Shown: positions 36,138 to 45,038, numbered from the stretch's first letter. The stretch: 64,000 nt of DNA from CAWUKT01 sp964352215 (GCA_964352215.1 CAYGRE010000024.1:1-64000); one strand, 5' to 3'. Numbers and translations: made by a program. Notes: generated from the sequence alone by a model not told the origin.

Positions 36138-37181
36138 TTATTTGAATGGATTGGGGTCATCGGATTCTGGAAATAGTAAAAGCCATAACTCTGCAAGGTG
36201 TCCTTTCTCCCTTGCCCTGATCAATATCTCCTTGCTCAATAAATCTGGTCTGGGTTGATGAATACCCTCCCCAGCCTCCAAAACATGGAGCTTTTTTCCA
36301 ATTTCGATCCTATCAGATAATGGCAAGGAGTAAAAGGCTTGAACAATTTTTGGACCAGCTTTCATTTTTGTTAGTATTTCTATGAATACCTCATTATCAG
36401 GTTCTTTTGACTGATCGTTTTCGTTTGAAGATTGATCTTGGGAATCAAATTTTGAAGATTGTTCATTAAGTGATGGAATACCGATTCTTATACCTATTTC
36501 TTCCAGATTCCATTCGTCACTTAATTGAATGATATCCATATCTTGGTAATTGACTGGTAATAGAGGGATTGGATTATTAGATCGAGAAGCCAGAATTATC
36601 TTTGAAGGGTCTATTCCATATTTTATGAAATCTGATCCTAGAACCACATTCAAATTAATACTGGCAGAAATTCCATTTGATTTCCAATCTTCTTTTAATA
36701 GTTCCACATAATTTTCAGATAGAATCATTAAAATAAAATCTGAACCATATGCTTTTCTACAAATCCAGTCATGCCACCCATTTTCTGGAGGCCTTCCTTC
36801 TAGAATTTGGTCGATCCAACAGTCAATGTTCAACCCGTTCAACAAACAAGAGAGCTCATATACCCATGATTGGTGAGCAGAAGAATCAGGTGTATAGGAA
36901 ATAATAATTTTAGGGTTGTAGGGAAATGCAGCTTGAATTAAATCTGGTCTTTCATCTTGGATATTGTCAGCTAGGTCCAAGATATCACAGATTAATCGGC
37001 TTTTTTGAATATTCAAATCATCTGGTTTCATAGTTGACATGAAACCATCTTTCTTTATTCTACTGTACCTTGAGGACAGGATTATTGCATATTTTGAAAA
37101 ACGAGTTCCTTTGGTAAAAACCCTTAATTGGGCCAACGGACCTTCAATATCTCCTTGAGCCAATTTATCCCTTAGATTCAT
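36138..37181 (-). CDS. EAD11-SEFIR effector protein
   Basis: 347 residues, first gene of the operon. Residues 1-75 (LAQGDIEGPLAQLRVF ... ILSSRYSRIKKDGFM ... SRLICDILDLADNI) match effector-associated domain 11, a small helical adaptor found at the N-terminus of many Bacteroidota conflict proteins. Residues ~90-255 are a SEFIR (TIR-related) domain: KIIISYTPDSSAHQSWVYEL, IDCWIDQ and SDFILMILSENYV. The last ~85 residues (FIEILTKMKAGPKIVQAFYSLPLSDR ...) form another helical domain I cannot name. SEFIR/TIR domains act as NADases or as signalling adaptors in bacterial defence. Expected role: effector or signal-transmitting subunit controlled by the GTPases. Confidence 0.8.
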   Translation of the reverse strand: MNLRDKLAQGDIEGPLAQLRVFTKGTRFSKYAIILSSRYSRIKKDGFMSTMKPDDLNIQKSRLICDILDLADNIQDERPDLIQAAFPYNPKIIISYTPDSSAHQSWVYELSCLLNGLNIDCWIDQILEGRPPENGWHDWICRKAYGSDFILMILSENYVELLKEDWKSNGISASINLNVVLGSDFIKYGIDPSKIILASRSNNPIPLLPVNYQDMDIIQLSDEWNLEEIGIRIGIPSLNEQSSKFDSQDQSSNENDQSKEPDNEVFIEILTKMKAGPKIVQAFYSLPLSDRIEIGKKLHVLEAGEGIHQPRPDLLSKEILIRAREKGHLAELWLLLFPESDDPNPFK

Positions 37182-37391
37182 GAATCAGTTAGTATCTAAT
37201 TACAGTTTCTGCCAATCAATGTGGAAATGTAAGTACAACTGGAGGGTAAAACGACAACCTTTATAAAATGACCAGTTTACTTTGTTCCATCATAACCTAA
37301 GTGGCAATGTATGGTTGCCTTTCCGTAAATAATAAATACACGGTCCATCAGGATTGGTTTTGGGATGAAATCATAATGAGATTTGTTCCAT

Positions 37392-38333
37392 CTAAACTTT
37401 AAATTTGACCACAACTTTCCCAACCACATGACTGGTCTCCACCAAACGATGCGCCTCTTTCATTTCTTCGAGGGGTAATTCTACAGAAATGTGCGGCTTC
37501 AAATTCCCCGATTCCACCCTTTCCGCCAGGAAATCCAACTCCGGGATGCGCGTCTTTACCATGATGAACCTGAAGCGGGGTTTGGCGAACAAATACCGTA
37601 TGGCAAACAGAGGATTGGGGATCAGGGTGATATAAGTTCCCGAGCGCTTCAAAATCTGTTTAGCCTTCCCATAATAAACCCCCTGCTTGGAGAAGACCTG
37701 GAAGAAGACATCGTATTTCCGATCTCCCTCAAATGGGTCACCTTTGTCATAAGCAATGAACTCATCCGCTCCCTGCTCCCGGCAGTAGGCTTCATTGCGG
37801 GAATTGCTGACCGCGGTGACTTTTGCTCCAAATGATTTGGCGAGTTGCATCACCGCAGTTCCCACTCCGCCGGAGGCCCCGTAAACGAGGACTTCCTGGC
37901 CTGGTTTGAGATTGGCCTTGTCACGCAATCCCTGAAGTGCGGTCAGGTAGGCACACCCGAGCGTAGCAGCGGAGGCGTGGTCTATGCCATCCGGTTTGAA
38001 GGTCAGGTATTTTTGGGGTAATGTGATGTATTCAGCAGACATGCCCGTTTTGAGGCCTTGTGCATAACCAAATACTGCATCCCCCTTTCTGAACCGATTG
38101 ACCCCGCTCCCTACCGCCTCTACAATTCCGGACACATCCGATCCTGTCAACTTCGGGAATTTTGAACCCGATAAGAATTTAAGTGCTCCCTGGCGGATGG
38201 CGATATCACGCGGGTTCATGCTGATCGCAACCGGACGAACCAGAACTTCATCCCGCCCAGGCGATGGCAGGGGAAGCTCGGCCATTTCCAGTTCTTCACG
38301 GCTTCCGTACTTATTGTAAACAATTGCTTTCAT
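37392..38333 (-). CDS. Zinc-independent MDR family NAD(P)H reductase
   Basis: 313 residues from the ATG at 38333; the frame is open further upstream to 38537, but MKAIVYNKYG is the conserved family start. The Rossmann motif is YGASGGVGTAVMQLA near residue 150. The Cys/His residues of zinc-dependent alcohol dehydrogenases are missing, so it belongs with quinone-oxidoreductase-like enzymes. Expected reaction: NADPH-dependent reduction of a quinone or enone, in the cytoplasm. It is divergent from the TonB receptor gene across a 181-bp promoter region. Confidence 0.9.
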   Translation of the reverse strand: MKAIVYNKYGSREELEMAELPLPSPGRDEVLVRPVAISMNPRDIAIRQGALKFLSGSKFPKLTGSDVSGIVEAVGSGVNRFRKGDAVFGYAQGLKTGMSAEYITLPQKYLTFKPDGIDHASAATLGCAYLTALQGLRDKANLKPGQEVLVYGASGGVGTAVMQLAKSFGAKVTAVSNSRNEAYCREQGADEFIAYDKGDPFEGDRKYDVFFQVFSKQGVYYGKAKQILKRSGTYITLIPNPLFAIRYLFAKPRFRFIMVKTRIPELDFLAERVESGNLKPHISVELPLEEMKEAHRLVETSHVVGKVVVKFKV

Positions 38334-38514
38334 TGATTGTATAAGCCATTTCTTCAAAAAAGGTTGTGACCTGAATAATCTGTTGCCCTGTCTTTTCAGA
38401 GAAGGGCTTGCAGTAGTGCTTGGATTGACTCCCAACTGTACCCTTTGATGACAACTCCTGCATTTCCCGGCTGAAAAGCATCTGATTTTGTTAGCTTTGA
38501 GGTTAGGTAAATTA

Positions 38515-40983
38515 ATGGCTGATTTGAAAGCATCCACACTTATCCAACTGATCGTTCTATTTCTGATCGCTGTTCCGGGAATGTCCCAGAACAGCTACCA
38601 GTTTGGGTTGCGCGATGAAAGCGACTTGCACGGGATTGAAGGAGCGGTGATCGAGGTGAGCGTGGCGTTGCCCGATTCATCTGAGAATGGGGGCAAGTTT
38701 TCTTATGAGGTGGTCGATTGGAAGCGGGGAAATTATGCTTTGAAGCTTAGCCGGGAGGTTGCAATTGAGGAAATTCGTTTTTCTGCCGGAGGCTATAAGG
38801 ATTTAAGCCTGTCAGGAAATGAATTCAAAACCCAACTACCTACCATATTCTTAAAGCGCAATTCCTTTGAGGTGGATGAAGTGGTTCAAATTGTGGACCG
38901 TATTGGTGAATCAAAAGAAAAGGTTGCCGGGACGTTCATCGAGATATCTTCCCGGGAGATTAGTCTGATGAACGCACAAACTTCTGCTGATTTGTTGCAA
39001 AATTCAGGAGAGGTATTCGTGCAAAAGAGTCAGATGGGAGGAGGAAGTCCCAATATCCGGGGCTTTGAGGCCAATAAGGTCTTGATCGTGGTGGATGGGG
39101 TAAGGATGAACAATGCCATCTTCAGGGGTGGACATTTACAAAACGTAATCTCCATTGATCAGAATATGCTTGAAAAAGTGGAGGTCTTGTACGGTCCTGG
39201 TTCGGTGATGTATGGGAGCGATGCCCTGGGGGGCGTGATGCATTTCTATACCCGTAAGCCTGAATTCAGTGGAGGTTTGGTAGAGGGAAATGCATTTTTG
39301 AGAACGGCCAGTGCCAACTTTGAAAAGACGGGTCACCTGGACTTCAATATAGGGGGGAAGCGAGTGGCATCCCTTACCAGTATCACCGCAAGCGATTACG
39401 ATGATCTGCTGAGTGGAAAGAATCACCCCAAGGATTATCCGGACTTTGGCAAACGGTTTCTTTATGCTGATCGCATCAATGGGCAGGACACCGCGATCAC
39501 GAATGAGAATATCCATCGGCAGCGAATCTCAGGGTATAGCCAGCTGGACGTACTGCAAAAGTTTCTTTTTCAGCAAAAGAACCCTGCTTTTACCCATGGC
39601 CTCAACCTTCAACTGAGCACTTCTACTGATGTCCCTCGTTACGATCGTTTGTCTGAGTACGACGGAAATGAGCTGAAATATGCAGCTTGGTATTACGGCC
39701 CGCAAAAGCGTATGGCTGTCACCTACCAGGGTGCGATGCGAAATGTAGAAGGTCAAAGAGGTTTGAATTCATTGAACTGGACCCTTGCCTACCAAAACCT
39801 GGAGGAAAGCAGGTTTACCCGTAGGTTTGGCAACAGTTCGCTGCGGAGCCGGACGGAAAATGTAAAGGTTTACTCGGCCAATATTGATGGTCAGACCCGC
39901 TTCAATCCACGGCACAAATTATCCTATGGGGTAGAAGCGGTGTACAACGATGTTTCTTCCTCTGCTTACCAAGAGGACATTGAAACGGGTGATCGTACCA
40001 CAGCATCCACCCGCTACCCGGATGGGGGATCTTCCATGCTGCTCTTGGCGGGTTACGTTTGGGACAGTTACGATTTAGTCAAGGACCGACTGACTTTTTC
40101 GGGTGGCTTTCGTATGAATCAGATCGGGTTACAGGCGCAGTTCTCAGATAAAAGTTTCTTTTCTTTTCTTCCTGATCAGGTTTCCCAAAACTCCTTTGCA
40201 CCTTCTGGCTCTGCCGGCTTGGCCTACCGTCCGACCGACAAGTGGAATTTTCGCACTGTTCTCGCAACGGGGTTCCGGGCTCCCAATGTTGACGACGTTG
40301 CGAAAACCTTTGATTCGGAACCCGGTACGGTGATTGTCCCCAATGCTGACCTCAGGCCCGAATATACCTATAACCTTGACCTCGGGGTTCGGCGACGTTT
40401 GGGCGATGGCCTGGAAGTTGAGTTGACAGGCTTTGGCTCCGTTTTTGACAATGCACTCCAGGTGCGTGACTTTACCGTTGAAGGGCAGGACTCCATTCTC
40501 TACGATGGAATTTTATCCAGGGTGCAAGCCCTGCAAAATGTCAAGCAGGCTCTGATGGGGGGCTTCAATTTCCGGGTAAACTGGGAGGTGACAGATCGGA
40601 TTGAGTTTCGCCATACGGTGTCCTGGATCCGGGCCAGAGAAACGGAAACCGGCATCCCGTTGGACCATATTCCTCCTTTATTTGGCCGGACCGAGGTACG
40701 CTACCAGCAAAAGCGTCTGCTGGTCCAGCTTTTTGCCCAGTACAATGGCTGGAAGCGGTTGGAGAGCTACAGTCCCAGCGGTGAGGACAATCTGAAATTT
40801 GCCACTGTCGATGGTACTCCGGCCTGGTATACCCTTAACCTGAAAGGTTCCTTCGCCATCCATAAGAACCTCCAGGTTCAAGGAGGAATTGAAAATATTC
40901 TGGATCGCCACTACCGGGTATTCGCTTCCGGGATCAGCGCTCCGGGCCGCAATTTTATGTTGACCTTGAGGTCCAGTTTTTAG
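38515..40983 (+). CDS. TonB-dependent outer membrane receptor
   Basis: 822 residues from the ATG at 38515; a TTG nine codons earlier is possible. The signal peptide is LIQLIVLFLIAVPGMSQ, followed by a short carboxypeptidase-like region. The plug domain shows SADLLQNSGEVFVQKSQMGGGSPNIRGFEANKVLIVVDGVRMNNA and YGPGSVMYGSDALGGVMHFYT, and the barrel ends with ...GRNFMLTLRSSF. The plug resembles haem/haemoglobin-type receptors common in Bacteroidota more than SusC proteins, and no SusD partner follows. It should import a large ligand with energy from TonB-ExbBD; the ligand is not certain. Confidence 0.93.
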   Translation: MADLKASTLIQLIVLFLIAVPGMSQNSYQFGLRDESDLHGIEGAVIEVSVALPDSSENGGKFSYEVVDWKRGNYALKLSREVAIEEIRFSAGGYKDLSLSGNEFKTQLPTIFLKRNSFEVDEVVQIVDRIGESKEKVAGTFIEISSREISLMNAQTSADLLQNSGEVFVQKSQMGGGSPNIRGFEANKVLIVVDGVRMNNAIFRGGHLQNVISIDQNMLEKVEVLYGPGSVMYGSDALGGVMHFYTRKPEFSGGLVEGNAFLRTASANFEKTGHLDFNIGGKRVASLTSITASDYDDLLSGKNHPKDYPDFGKRFLYADRINGQDTAITNENIHRQRISGYSQLDVLQKFLFQQKNPAFTHGLNLQLSTSTDVPRYDRLSEYDGNELKYAAWYYGPQKRMAVTYQGAMRNVEGQRGLNSLNWTLAYQNLEESRFTRRFGNSSLRSRTENVKVYSANIDGQTRFNPRHKLSYGVEAVYNDVSSSAYQEDIETGDRTTASTRYPDGGSSMLLLAGYVWDSYDLVKDRLTFSGGFRMNQIGLQAQFSDKSFFSFLPDQVSQNSFAPSGSAGLAYRPTDKWNFRTVLATGFRAPNVDDVAKTFDSEPGTVIVPNADLRPEYTYNLDLGVRRRLGDGLEVELTGFGSVFDNALQVRDFTVEGQDSILYDGILSRVQALQNVKQALMGGFNFRVNWEVTDRIEFRHTVSWIRARETETGIPLDHIPPLFGRTEVRYQQKRLLVQLFAQYNGWKRLESYSPSGEDNLKFATVDGTPAWYTLNLKGSFAIHKNLQVQGGIENILDRHYRVFASGISAPGRNFMLTLRSSF

Positions 40984-41131
40984 GCTGCTCATGCAACTGG
41001 GTTCAACAAACAGTTTTTAGACCGTTTTACACGTTAGTTCAGCAAACAGATTTGTCTTTTCAATTGAAAAAACATTTCTTTCCCATTGTAGTCAATTCTA
41101 GTAAAGTGGTTTGATTATATAAAGAATTACG

Positions 41132-41905
41132 ATGCTCACAATTATATCTCCTGCTAAAACTCTCGATTTTGAAAGTCCCTCCGTCACTTCGGCCTTCACA
41201 CAACCCGACTATCTGGATGATTCCGAAAAACTGATCCGGAAGTTGCGAACACTTTCGCGGAAGAAGATCGGAGAGTTGATGGGGATCAGCAAAGACCTGG
41301 CCCAACTCAATTATGAACGGTATATTTCGTGGAATGCAGACTTCAATCCTGACAATGCCAAGCAGGCAGTGCTTGCTTTCAAAGGCGATGTCTACCTGGG
41401 CCTGGAAGCGGAGACATTTACTGAAGAAGATTTCCAATTTGCTCAGGATCATTTGAGAATCCTTTCCGGTTTGTACGGCTTGCTCAGGCCACTGGACCTG
41501 ATTCAACCCTATCGTTTGGAAATGGGAACCAAACTACCTGTTCGCCGCAAAAAGAACCTCTATGATTTTTGGGGAAGCCGGTTGACAGAGGATCTCAATC
41601 AAATTCTGGAGTCACAAGAAGAGCGGGTATTGCTTAACCTGGCTTCTAAAGAGTATTTCAGTGCAATTCAACCAGAGGAAACCAAAGGAACGATCATCAA
41701 TCCTGTCTTTAAAGATTGGAAAAACGGTGAGTATAAGATATTGAGCTTCTTTGCGAAAAAGGCCCGGGGCCGTATGTCAAGTTGGATCATCCGTCACAGG
41801 ATTGACCGGGTGGAGGAGATCAAAGGCTTTGATCTGGATGGTTATGGATTCAATGAATCCTTATCGAGTTCTCATGACTGGGTATTTACAAGAAAACTGG
41901 AATGA
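41132..41905 (+). CDS. yaaA: Peroxide stress protein YaaA
   Basis: 257 residues, full length. The family signature is clear: MLTIISPAKTLDF at the start, KLRTLSRKKIGELMGISKDLAQLNYERY, YGLLRPLDLIQPYRLEMG and a C-terminal FFAKKARGRMSSWIIRHR. YaaA reduces intracellular free iron and limits hydroxyl-radical damage in E. coli. The last bases overlap the start of a lipoprotein gene by 4 bp. Confidence 0.95.
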   Translation: MLTIISPAKTLDFESPSVTSAFTQPDYLDDSEKLIRKLRTLSRKKIGELMGISKDLAQLNYERYISWNADFNPDNAKQAVLAFKGDVYLGLEAETFTEEDFQFAQDHLRILSGLYGLLRPLDLIQPYRLEMGTKLPVRRKKNLYDFWGSRLTEDLNQILESQEERVLLNLASKEYFSAIQPEETKGTIINPVFKDWKNGEYKILSFFAKKARGRMSSWIIRHRIDRVEEIKGFDLDGYGFNESLSSSHDWVFTRKLE

Positions 41906-42915
41906 GGTACTGGACACCATTTCTCCTGTTATTTGTCGCCGTAATAGGCTTTTCCTCCTGTGATGGAGATATGGATATCCTTGATGAAGACAAAGAAGCG
42001 CCCATTCGCCTGTCCAATCCGGTCATCAACGAGGTGCGCCGCGGTCCTGAACTGGGGCTCCGCATCAGGACAAGGCTGACTGGCTACGGAGCTGGCAATC
42101 CTCCGTGCGTGATCCGCTGTACCGTAAAGGATGAGAACGATATTGTCCTCGACAACCCGACGATGCTTGAGACCAGGCAAGTTTCCCAACACCTGGACTC
42201 ATTGGGCGTGTCGGAAACACATATAGACTCTACCTTTGTCACTGAGAAAGCGATCCTTTTTGGCTGGCCTTTGGGAAATGGGAATGATCCGGTAGTCGAA
42301 GTGTTCATTCCCTATCACTATCTTAAGCTGGTTTCCGGTGACCAGGAGGTCAGGATGGAGTTGGAGGTATTGGAGGGCGAAATTCCCGACCTGGATCACA
42401 ATGATTTGCCAATGGTGATCCGGGAATGCAAAGATTTAAGAAGAGTTGGTTATAAGAAAATCGCCTACCGCTTTTATTACCCTGACCTGCACAGCATTCG
42501 GATTTGGGTGCAATCCTTTGCACTCGATACCACGAAGTTTGATCCCCATACCTCCGATTTTTCCCTCTTTAAATTGAGGTCTGACCATGGATATCCGGAT
42601 GTATGCTGGACCCTGGGGGTTGATTATGAGATCGTATTTCAGTCCGACCATTTCAAGAACAGCCTGGAAGGAAACTGGAATGCTCCTTCGGATCCAATTT
42701 ATGTAGATGGACTGACAGAAAAGGTGAGGGTATGTGTAATGGATTGGGATGATGAGCGGTTCTTTAAGAACCAGAACGATGCCCTTGCCTGCTGGGAAGG
42801 TAGAATCATGGCCTTGTCAGATAATCCTGAGGAGCCTACCGTTATGAGTTTTGATATGGTTACTGATTTGAAGGTGGCCGTTTTATGGGATGGCGCTTCG
42901 GCTACATTGAATTGA
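41902..42915 (+). CDS. Predicted lipoprotein of unknown function
   Basis: 337 residues, lipobox IGFSSC near residue 20. The mature part appears beta-rich. Near the C-terminus the stretch KVRVCVMDWDDERFFKNQNDALACWEG has the spacing of a calcium-binding C2 loop, but this is only a resemblance. It overlaps yaaA by 4 bp (ATGA), so its synthesis is coupled to the peroxide-stress gene. No named family recognised. Confidence 0.75.
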   Translation: MRYWTPFLLLFVAVIGFSSCDGDMDILDEDKEAPIRLSNPVINEVRRGPELGLRIRTRLTGYGAGNPPCVIRCTVKDENDIVLDNPTMLETRQVSQHLDSLGVSETHIDSTFVTEKAILFGWPLGNGNDPVVEVFIPYHYLKLVSGDQEVRMELEVLEGEIPDLDHNDLPMVIRECKDLRRVGYKKIAYRFYYPDLHSIRIWVQSFALDTTKFDPHTSDFSLFKLRSDHGYPDVCWTLGVDYEIVFQSDHFKNSLEGNWNAPSDPIYVDGLTEKVRVCVMDWDDERFFKNQNDALACWEGRIMALSDNPEEPTVMSFDMVTDLKVAVLWDGASATLN

Positions 42916-42962
42916 ATTTTTGTTTAACTTGTGCGGAGATTATTAACCAACGCCTATTTCTA

Positions 42963-43310
42963 ATGAAAAAAGTACTTTCCGCTGCCGCATTTTTGTTCCT
43001 TCTGGGATTTTCTGCTTCAGGTTTGAAGGCCCAAAAGGTGTATAAGGTAGATTATGAAAGCCGAGCTGATGTAAAAGTCTTTGTCGTAGACTATGAAAGC
43101 CGTGCCGATCTATGTGTCTACAAAGTAGATTACGAAAGCCGAGCCAATGGCAACGATGGTAAATGGTTTTTTGTCGACTATGAATCAAGGGCTGACAAAT
43201 CTATTTTCTTCGTGGATTATGAGAGCCGTGCAGACGTCAAAATCTATTATGTCGATTATGAGTCCCGTGCTGGCTGGAAGTCAAAGTCCAAGTCTCACCT
43301 GTTTGAATAG
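42963..43310 (+). CDS. DUF6150 family secreted repeat protein
   Basis: 115 residues from the ATG at 42963 (MKKVLSAAAFLFLLGFSASG signal peptide, cut near KAQ); the upstream frame to 42885 has no conserved content. The mature protein is six copies of an 11-residue beta unit around VDYESRAD, with a short insert (NGNDGKWF) after the third. This is the pattern of DUF6150, probably a small beta-solenoid. Function unknown. It lies 47 bp after the lipoprotein gene. Confidence 0.85.
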   Translation: MKKVLSAAAFLFLLGFSASGLKAQKVYKVDYESRADVKVFVVDYESRADLCVYKVDYESRANGNDGKWFFVDYESRADKSIFFVDYESRADVKIYYVDYESRAGWKSKSKSHLFE

Positions 43311-43412
43311 GTGGGAAAGCGAGGATAGTACATTTTTATCGACAATCATTCTCTTAATGGTGTATGAAAGGTCTCCCTTGATGTAGAAGGCTTGCTTACC
43401 TTGCTACTTCAG

Positions 43413-44849
43413 ATGGAGTTGACTGAACACGCACAGAAATTTCTGGTCCAGGAAGTCCTGGACGGTCAAGAGGGAGAGCCGGGGCAACTGGTTCATGCCC
43501 TTTTCGATTGGATTGCCCGAGTGGTAGCCGAGAAGGATCAGCAGATTGAACCAACGGCTGATTTGGAGCGGATGCAAAGGAAATTTCGAGACCTCATGCT
43601 TTCCCGGCGCTTTTTCCCATCCTTCGAATGGTTGAAGTACTTCGGGCAGGGTAAGGGGTTGATGACAGATACTCCTCTGGATCATTTAGGAAAATCAGGA
43701 ATTGCCCGTTCTTCTCTTTCCAATTCAGATGTCCTCAGCCATCTGGATAGCACGAACCCCTATTTAATAGATGTTCCGGGCACCTTCCTGAGGGTGCTGG
43801 ATAAGAAAGGCGCCTGGCCCATCAGTTATCGCCATGAACCATTTGCTTCGGGAGAAGTGCCCTCTGTTCAGTTGTGGGAGGCTTTAGCGAGTCAAATGAT
43901 GAAGACGGGTTATCCGGTTATGCATTTTCCGGAAGCGGCCCGTACCGAAACCCAAATGGCCAATCCTCCGGGGCGAATGGTGCGGGGAGTTTTGAACCTG
44001 GCCGAGATGGTGGGAATGCGGGATGGGAAGGCCTATTTGGATTGGAATCGTATTGTCGAGACCATCGTACATGGTGTCAGAATGTTGGACGCGCTCGTTG
44101 ATGTTGCGGAATCCCAAACGGGTGATGGCTACATGAGAACGGTGAGAAGGATAGGGGTTGGTATGATTGGGTGGGGAGAATTACTCCTTCGACTGGAGAC
44201 TCCTTATGCAAGCGAAGAGGCCCTTGATCTTGCCCGCCGTCTCATGAAATTTATCCAAGCCGCTGTCCAGGAAGCTACTTCAGCGATGGTACAATATCGG
44301 CCTGCAGTAGAGGGAGCTTATGTCAGAATTCGTGGTTTTGAAGAACCCGTACGGAATCTTAGCCGCCTGTACGTCCTGCCTGAGCCTGAATTGGCTTTTA
44401 TAGCCGGGACCAGCCCAGGGATTGAACCATTGCCGGGATTAGCAGGAAGATACCATGGCTTCCTGAAAGGCAAGAGTGTGATGATCGTCAATCCTTTGGT
44501 CATGTCTATGCTCCAATCCCGGGACTTGATGAGCGAAGAGGTAATGGATCAATTGTTGGATGAAGGGGTACTCGACGATGAGTCAAACATTCCGGAAGAT
44601 ATTTTGGAGTTATTCGAAACGATTACCGAAATATCTCCTTTTCAAATGCTGGAACATCAACTTGCCTTCCAGGGTTTTTGTGAAGATTTAGTAGTACAGC
44701 GAATTCAGATAGGTAGAGCCTTTTCACAGGAGGATATCTACAAGTGTTTTAGCATTGCATTGCGCCGAAGAGCCAGGGCCCTATGGATAGGTCCTGTCAA
44801 TAAAATGGGTAAGTCCTATTACACCCAAGGCTCTTCCCCAAACTCCTGA
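43413..44849 (+). CDS. Degenerate class II ribonucleotide reductase homologue (likely pseudoenzyme)
   Basis: 478 residues from the ATG at 43413 (a TTG seven codons earlier also opens the frame). Several blocks follow adenosylcobalamin-dependent RNR: RDLMLSRRFFPS, the block NPPGRMVRGVLNLAEMV near residue 184, RRIGVGMIGWGELLLRLETPYASEEALDLARRLMKF, FIAGTSPGIEPL and ISPFQMLEHQLAFQGFCEDLVVQRI. In real enzymes the second block reads NPCGE, with the thiyl-radical Cys and a catalytic Glu; here these positions are Pro186 and Arg188. The protein is also much shorter than a typical NrdJ. It cannot be an ordinary RNR; a regulatory or structural role is possible. Confidence 0.7.
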   Translation: MELTEHAQKFLVQEVLDGQEGEPGQLVHALFDWIARVVAEKDQQIEPTADLERMQRKFRDLMLSRRFFPSFEWLKYFGQGKGLMTDTPLDHLGKSGIARSSLSNSDVLSHLDSTNPYLIDVPGTFLRVLDKKGAWPISYRHEPFASGEVPSVQLWEALASQMMKTGYPVMHFPEAARTETQMANPPGRMVRGVLNLAEMVGMRDGKAYLDWNRIVETIVHGVRMLDALVDVAESQTGDGYMRTVRRIGVGMIGWGELLLRLETPYASEEALDLARRLMKFIQAAVQEATSAMVQYRPAVEGAYVRIRGFEEPVRNLSRLYVLPEPELAFIAGTSPGIEPLPGLAGRYHGFLKGKSVMIVNPLVMSMLQSRDLMSEEVMDQLLDEGVLDDESNIPEDILELFETITEISPFQMLEHQLAFQGFCEDLVVQRIQIGRAFSQEDIYKCFSIALRRRARALWIGPVNKMGKSYYTQGSSPNS

Positions 44850-44858
44850 TTTCATTTC

Positions 44859-44990
44859 AAAAAAAAGGAGCTCCATCTGGAACTCCGGTTTCTCTATTGA
44901 TTGAAAGGATTGATTCTTTTTTAAGCCTTTGATTAAAAAAAAATAGGTTGGAGCCTCAAAATATTGACTATCTCCAACCTATTTGTTTTA
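44859..44990 (-). ncRNA. Putative small RNA module A
   Basis: Read leftward on the minus strand: the conserved block at 44991-45038, then a hairpin ATAGGTTGGAG/CTCCAACCTAT (44943-44982) followed by a T run, then a second hairpin GGAGCTCC/GGAACTCC (44867-44886, one mismatch) followed by eight T's (plus bases 44859-44866 are A). Order and spacing match modules B and C. No coding frame. Confidence 0.4.
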
Positions 44991-45038
44991 AACAAAGAAC
45001 GCGCTATAATTACCCGTAAAGCTATTAGGTGTTTAACT
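44991..45038 (-). promoter_or_regulatory. Conserved block of module A (possible promoter)
   Basis: First of three near-identical blocks of about 48 bp. It contains, on the plus strand, CAAAGAACGCGCTATAAT and ACCCGTAAAGCTATT. On the minus strand this gives a TTTACGGGTAAA palindrome, then GTTCTTTG, a plausible -33/-7 pair about 17 bp apart. Confidence 0.5.

Noticed and set aside
36131..36196. Longer start for the GASH-like protein overlapping the SEFIR gene by about 60 bp
   Set aside because: The ATG at 36130 gives the normal 7-bp intergenic gap and begins at the helical domain; the extension is unlike the rest.
43392..43412. TTG start for the RNR-like protein
   Set aside because: The ATG at 43413 directly precedes the region resembling the RNR N-terminus; the TTG extension adds only seven residues.
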